From Datura wrightii (lineage: Eukaryota; Streptophyta; Magnoliopsida; Solanales; Solanaceae), in assembly GCA_035772735.1 (NCBI GenBank), contig JASDFA010000003.1, positions 158,403,001-158,467,000 on the forward strand: a DNA stretch of 64,000 bases, given 5' to 3'. The notes under the pieces are model-generated. The model worked only from the letters and a program-made list of their open reading frames with translations. It did no database searches and was not told where the DNA came from. How positions within the stretch are numbered: the first letter of the stretch is position 1; each line of letters opens with the position of its first letter. Below, one piece after another: positions 60,709 to 64,000 of this stretch. A program made the position numbers and the translations under genes.

Positions 60709-60884
60709 CTCCGTGACACGCTGCCATCACGGAGGGGCTCTGCCTCGGCTCCTCCCGCGATGGTTCGACAGGTTACTCGTCCGGTCTTTTCCCGGGCCTT
60801 TCTCTAGCACGTATGGCTTCCAAATATGCTTAACCAACGCACGAATAGGCCATCTAGGTGTCGGAAATCCTACGGGGTATAACA
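60662..60884 (-). repeat. 5' LTR stub of the Ty3 element
   Basis: The first 223 bases of the LTR on the minus strand, ending in a short shared word (TATACTTGGCC against TATACTTAGGCC in the full LTR) where the deletion joins it to integrase. Confidence 0.85.
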
Positions 60885-60889
60885 AAACT

Positions 60890-62004
60890 CTTAGGTTCTC
60901 GACTCTGGTGCAACTCACCATGTCACTACTGAATCCCACAACCTTGAAGAATATATAGGAACCGAAGAAATATTCATGGATGACGATAAAATTATTCCTA
61001 TCACTCATACTGGTTCAACTCTAATTTAGGTATTTAAAACTGCTTTTAAGCTTTCTAACACATTTTGTGCTCCTTCAATTAAAAAGAATCTCATTTTCGT
61101 TGCTAAGTTTTGTCAAGATAACCTCATATCTATTGAGTTTTTTCCTTTTACTTTTGTTATGAAGGACTTTCATACTCTGAAGTCGTCGGTACAAGGCCAA
61201 AATAAAAATGTATTGTATGAGTCGCCGCATCTAAAATTCAAAAAATCATCAATTAACCTTGCCTCCATAAATCCCCACTTCAACTCTGACACTGTTGATT
61301 TTGGGTCATACTCACTCTACAATTTTAAATTTTATTCTGAACAAACTTTCTTTACCTGTTGTTGCTAGCAAAGAAAAGTTTTAATTTCATAATGGTTGTT
61401 CTTCTAATAAAGCTCATCGTTTGCAATTTTAACAACTCACTTTGTCCAATAGTATTTCTCTCTATATTATCTTTAGTGATTTATGGGGACCATCACCTGT
61501 TTTTTCACTCGATAAAAAGTTATACTATTCCATTTTTGTTGACCAATGCACTAAATATACTTGGTTGTATACACTTAAAAATAAAAGTGAGGTTGCGTCA
61601 ATATTCTTAAAGTTTCATTCTTTAGTAGAAAATTTCTTAAATTTATATCGATAGAGGGGTTGAGTTCATTAGTCTTCAGCCCTATCTTCAGAAACATGAC
61701 ATTAAACACTTAATTTCACCTTTCTATACACCATAACGTGTTGCTGTAGCTGAAAGTAGACACCATCATATTCTAGAAACTGCTAAATCTCTTCTTCACG
61801 AAGCATCCTTACCACCTGAACTCTGGTCTTTTTCCTGTCGCTATAGTGTCTAACTTATTAATCGACTTTCCACTCATCCTAAATAATGAGTCACCTTACA
61901 AAAATTAATAGGTCGATCTCCTAACTACCCCACCCTAAAAAATTTTTATTGTCTCTATTATCCATGGTTTAAACCTTATACCAAAAATAAACTTGAACAC
62001 TGGT
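60890..62004 (+). pseudogene. Copia protease and integrase, decayed
   Basis: Resumes after the Ty3 insertion with a stop in place of a Trp, then VLDSGATHHVTTESHNLEEY (protease DSG at 60901), IPITHTGSTLI, FVMKDFHTLK, SPHLKFKKSS, and integrase SDLWGPSPVF, FVDQCTKYTWLYTLK, then ETAKSLLHEAS in another frame near 61780. Many stops and shifts. It ends at KLEHWST near 62004, where LTR B begins. Confidence 0.75.
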
Positions 62005-62990
62005 CCACCCTGATCTTGGGCAAAATGGCATGCCCAAGGTATACTTTACAACTTAGTTTTGTCTTGTTTATCTACTTATTTATATACATTCTCATGTGAT
62101 TTTATGTAAATGTGAATATATACTAACCAACATGATTAGTCCTTGTTTTTGAAGCTTAATAATGCATTTGAGGAACTAATTCATGATTTTGTGAAGTGGA
62201 GGAATGGAATCAAGAGCAAAACGTGAAAGTCAACAAGAAAGCATGCAATAACTGGCACCCGGCGCGATAGGGGCCGTGGCACGCTGCCAACGCGGCAACA
62301 CTTGGCCGAAAATTGCATTTTTTGGCACATTTCAGTGAGGGTACGCGTTACCTCCGTGTCACGGAGGCAAGGCTCCGTGTTCACCTCTGTGACACGTTTC
62401 CATTCCACCACAGGCAAAAAATCTGCAGATTCTCATTTACTATAAATAGGAACCTTGCCCCAAAATTAGGGGACACGCGATTTTCTGGAAAAGTCGGAAG
62501 GAGGCACGAAGGAGACTTGAAGAACTCCCATTGGGTTCATCTTTTCTTGGTTTCTTTTCATCTATTCTTGTAAGCATATTACTCTAAACATGTTTTTGAG
62601 TATTTGTACAAACATGAGTGGGTAGAACCCTCCATCTAGGGTTGAGACCATGGATATGATTGTATTTGCTTATATTCATTTTGGGTTGAGTTGTTAGTTG
62701 TTGTTTTGTCTTACAATCTTTATTATTGTTGTTTTTATGCTTGATCACCATGAAAAAAAGTGGGTTAAGCTTGGGTGAAAGCTTGGAAGAGCAAACCTAG
62801 GCAAGAACATAAGAATGTAGGAAGCAAGTTCTTGTCTTTTGCTAAGATTTGTGGTTAGGATAGGAATATACCTAATTTACCTTGCTTGGTTTATAAAATG
62901 GGAAGATAGAAAAACACAAACTTAGAATTGTAATCCACCACTTGTAGGAGTAGTTGTGAAGCTAAGTTTGCTAAAAATACAACCTATTTC
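62005..62990 (+). repeat. LTR B fragment (same family as LTR A)
   Basis: Starts TGATCTTGGGCA like LTR A and shares TACATTCTCATGTGATTT, TACTAACCAACATGATTAGT and GTGGCACGCTGCCA-type words. It has a TATA box at 62441-62448 (ACTATAAATAGG). The downstream two thirds differ from LTR A and the 3' end is not clear; recognisable copia linker resumes at about 62990. It is inserted in the copia integrase region. Confidence 0.6.
62354..62396 (+). promoter_or_regulatory. GC-rich dyad upstream of LTR B TATA box
   Basis: CCGTGTCACGGAGGC and CACCTCTGTGACACG face each other across about 13 bases, with one mismatch in the second arm. TATAAATA follows 44 bases later. Confidence 0.55.
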
Positions 62991-63095
62991 CCTAGCGATG
63001 CTCACTCCAACAGCAACGACGAAGTACCAACAACTGCATAGATATCAGGTAATATGAAACTCCCTGCTCCTTCATCTTCACAACTTCTTGCCCCT

Positions 63096-63364
63096 TCTTA
63101 TTTTCTGGTTACTTTCACTAGCTGATAGGATGTTTTTTTAATTGTATCTTGTTATTAATTTACTCTAGTTTGAATAAGTCTTATGATATTTGGAGCATAT
63201 TTAGGAGTAAGTATTAGTTGCTATTATCAGGGAGCTTCTTTAGCATAAAGTGGCTTGCACTTTAGCTTAAATTAGTTATACATTACATATTTAAAAGCTT
63301 GCTACCAGATTTAATAGAATTATTCTTTGACCTCCTTTCTCATCTTTTCATTTGAATCTTTATA
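63096..63364 (+). repeat. 3' LTR of the nested copia, 5' end missing
   Basis: Matches 55323-55596 but starts about 12 bases in, directly after CTTGCCCCT. The truncation is part of the internal deletion. Confidence 0.75.
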
Positions 63365-63369
63365 AGTAT

Positions 63370-64000
63370 CACCTTCTTAGGAAACAAGAATATCTGGGAT
63401 CAGTAATTCTGAATGATAAATACTATACTTCTAATGAGCTAAAACTATTGAGTATAAAAGGAACTTAAAGGTCCATGAGAAGATTTTGTCCAACACTTTA
63501 TCAAGTAAAGATTGACATTGGTTAATAATGAATTTCTTTGAGCTTAGTGGCATATCTAGATATTTAAAGGATAGATCCCCCTTGGAAAAGCCTAATTTGT
63601 TGAGAATCAACTCCTCTTCCAATTAGGTACCCGACTAAAATAAATGACACTTTTAAAAGCATTAGCCTGTAATTCAAAAGTTGCAGAAAACTCATTGAAG
63701 CAATTGACCATCAATTCAACGGATATGAGATCATCCCCGCTGAAGAGCAGAAGATCATTTGTAAAGCTTAATTGTACAATACTTAGCTTCTCATATCTTG
63801 TATGAAAATTGAAGTTAGGAACCTTTCTTAAGCCTCTTCAGGTCCTTGCAAAGCAATCTATTATTACAACAAACAAATAAGAGGAGAGTGAATTACCATT
63901 GACTAGTATAAAATAAGAGACGGTTGAAACATACTACATGATCACCTCACAAATATCTTAGGAAAGTTCAGACCATGAAGGATTTGTTCTAAAAATATTT
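63370..64000 (-). pseudogene. L1 LINE reverse transcriptase, palm region
   Basis: Minus-strand reading in order: YEKLSIVQLSFTNDLLLFSG (the FADD active box reads FTND), VNCFNEFSATFELQANAFKS, SRVPN, LNKLGFSKGDLSFKYLDMPL, KKFIINQCQSLLDKVLDKIF, and near 63370 IRSIVFIIQNY-stop-SQIFLFPKKVI. The last phrase joins in sense to HLIESICR at 55322. It starts beyond the window end. Confidence 0.8.

Larger units (their letters stand above)
56614..60884 (-). mobile_element. Ty3 chromovirus-type element, internally deleted, nested in copia
   Basis: The plus-strand ends are TGTCACGCC and TATAACA. They are flanked by identical AAACT at 56609-56613 and 60885-60889, a perfect 5-bp target duplication. In element (minus) orientation the order is a 223-bp stub of 5' LTR, integrase with chromodomain, polypurine tract and a full 2.6-kb 3' LTR. 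Gag, protease, RT and RNase H are deleted between the LTR stub and integrase. Confidence 0.88.
55323..63364 (+). mobile_element. Decayed Ty1/copia element inserted in the L1 LINE
   Basis: 5' LTR 55323-55596, primer site 55597-55608, gag from 55662, protease and integrase 60890-62000, partial 3' LTR 63096-63364. Most of RT and RNase H is deleted: linker sequence (to about 63094) runs straight into the 3' LTR, which lacks its first bases. GTAT flanks both outer ends (55319-55322; 63366-63369), consistent with a worn 5-bp target duplication. The gag and zinc-knuckle style suggests the Ale/Retrofit lineage (inference). It is split by a Ty3 element and by an LTR fragment. Confidence 0.8.

Overview
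This is a repeat-rich, AT-rich stretch of plant nuclear genome. The retroelement families, tRNA-like SINEs, RTE and L1 LINE debris and the heavy-metal-associated isoprenylated plant proteins (HIPPs) all point to a flowering plant. The style of the LTRs, SINEs and MITEs looks like Solanaceae to me (an inference; I cannot fix the genus). There is no bacterial, organellar or CRISPR-like material.

Only three credible host genes are visible, all HIPPs. Two short ones (7444-8346 minus; 12629-13543 plus) form a head-to-head pair in a large imperfect palindrome whose arms are about 6866-10285 and 11100-14132. They have identical exon structure, and I count three residue differences in 147. A third, headless copy of the last exon lies just outside the right arm (14303-14428). 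About 30 kb downstream is a longer HIPP of another subfamily (43031-44654). The intron after the metal-binding exon sits at the same place in all three genes.

The rest is transposable elements, often nested. Region 1-3830: an L1-type LINE (minus) broken by a copia element running off the window start and by a long-TIR DNA element. 4795-7006: a cryptic repeat and two MITEs with clear target-site duplications. 14835-18745: SINEs, minisatellites and AT-rich DNA. 18746-24010: a decayed copia with both LTRs, carrying a solo LTR. 24011-25983: a tail of a second copia lineage. 25984-37652: a 5'-truncated CACTA (En/Spm) element split by a young Tork-type copia (31624-37023) with two 673-bp LTRs. 37657-40911: copia tail, RTE LINE, MITE. 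45361-53162: AT-rich DNA, a decayed copia piece, a Stowaway-like MITE and a 45-bp minisatellite joined to another copia tail. 54960-64000: an L1 LINE (minus) split by a copia (55323-63364), itself split by a chromodomain Ty3 element (56614-60884) and by another LTR fragment (62005-62990).

The most interesting signals are the HIPP palindrome with datable insertions, the clean nested insertions with matching target duplications, and a GC-rich dyad around CCTCCGTGACACG that lies just upstream of the TATA box in LTRs that otherwise look unrelated. I found no convincing new gene system; the LTR dyad is the best candidate for something undescribed.
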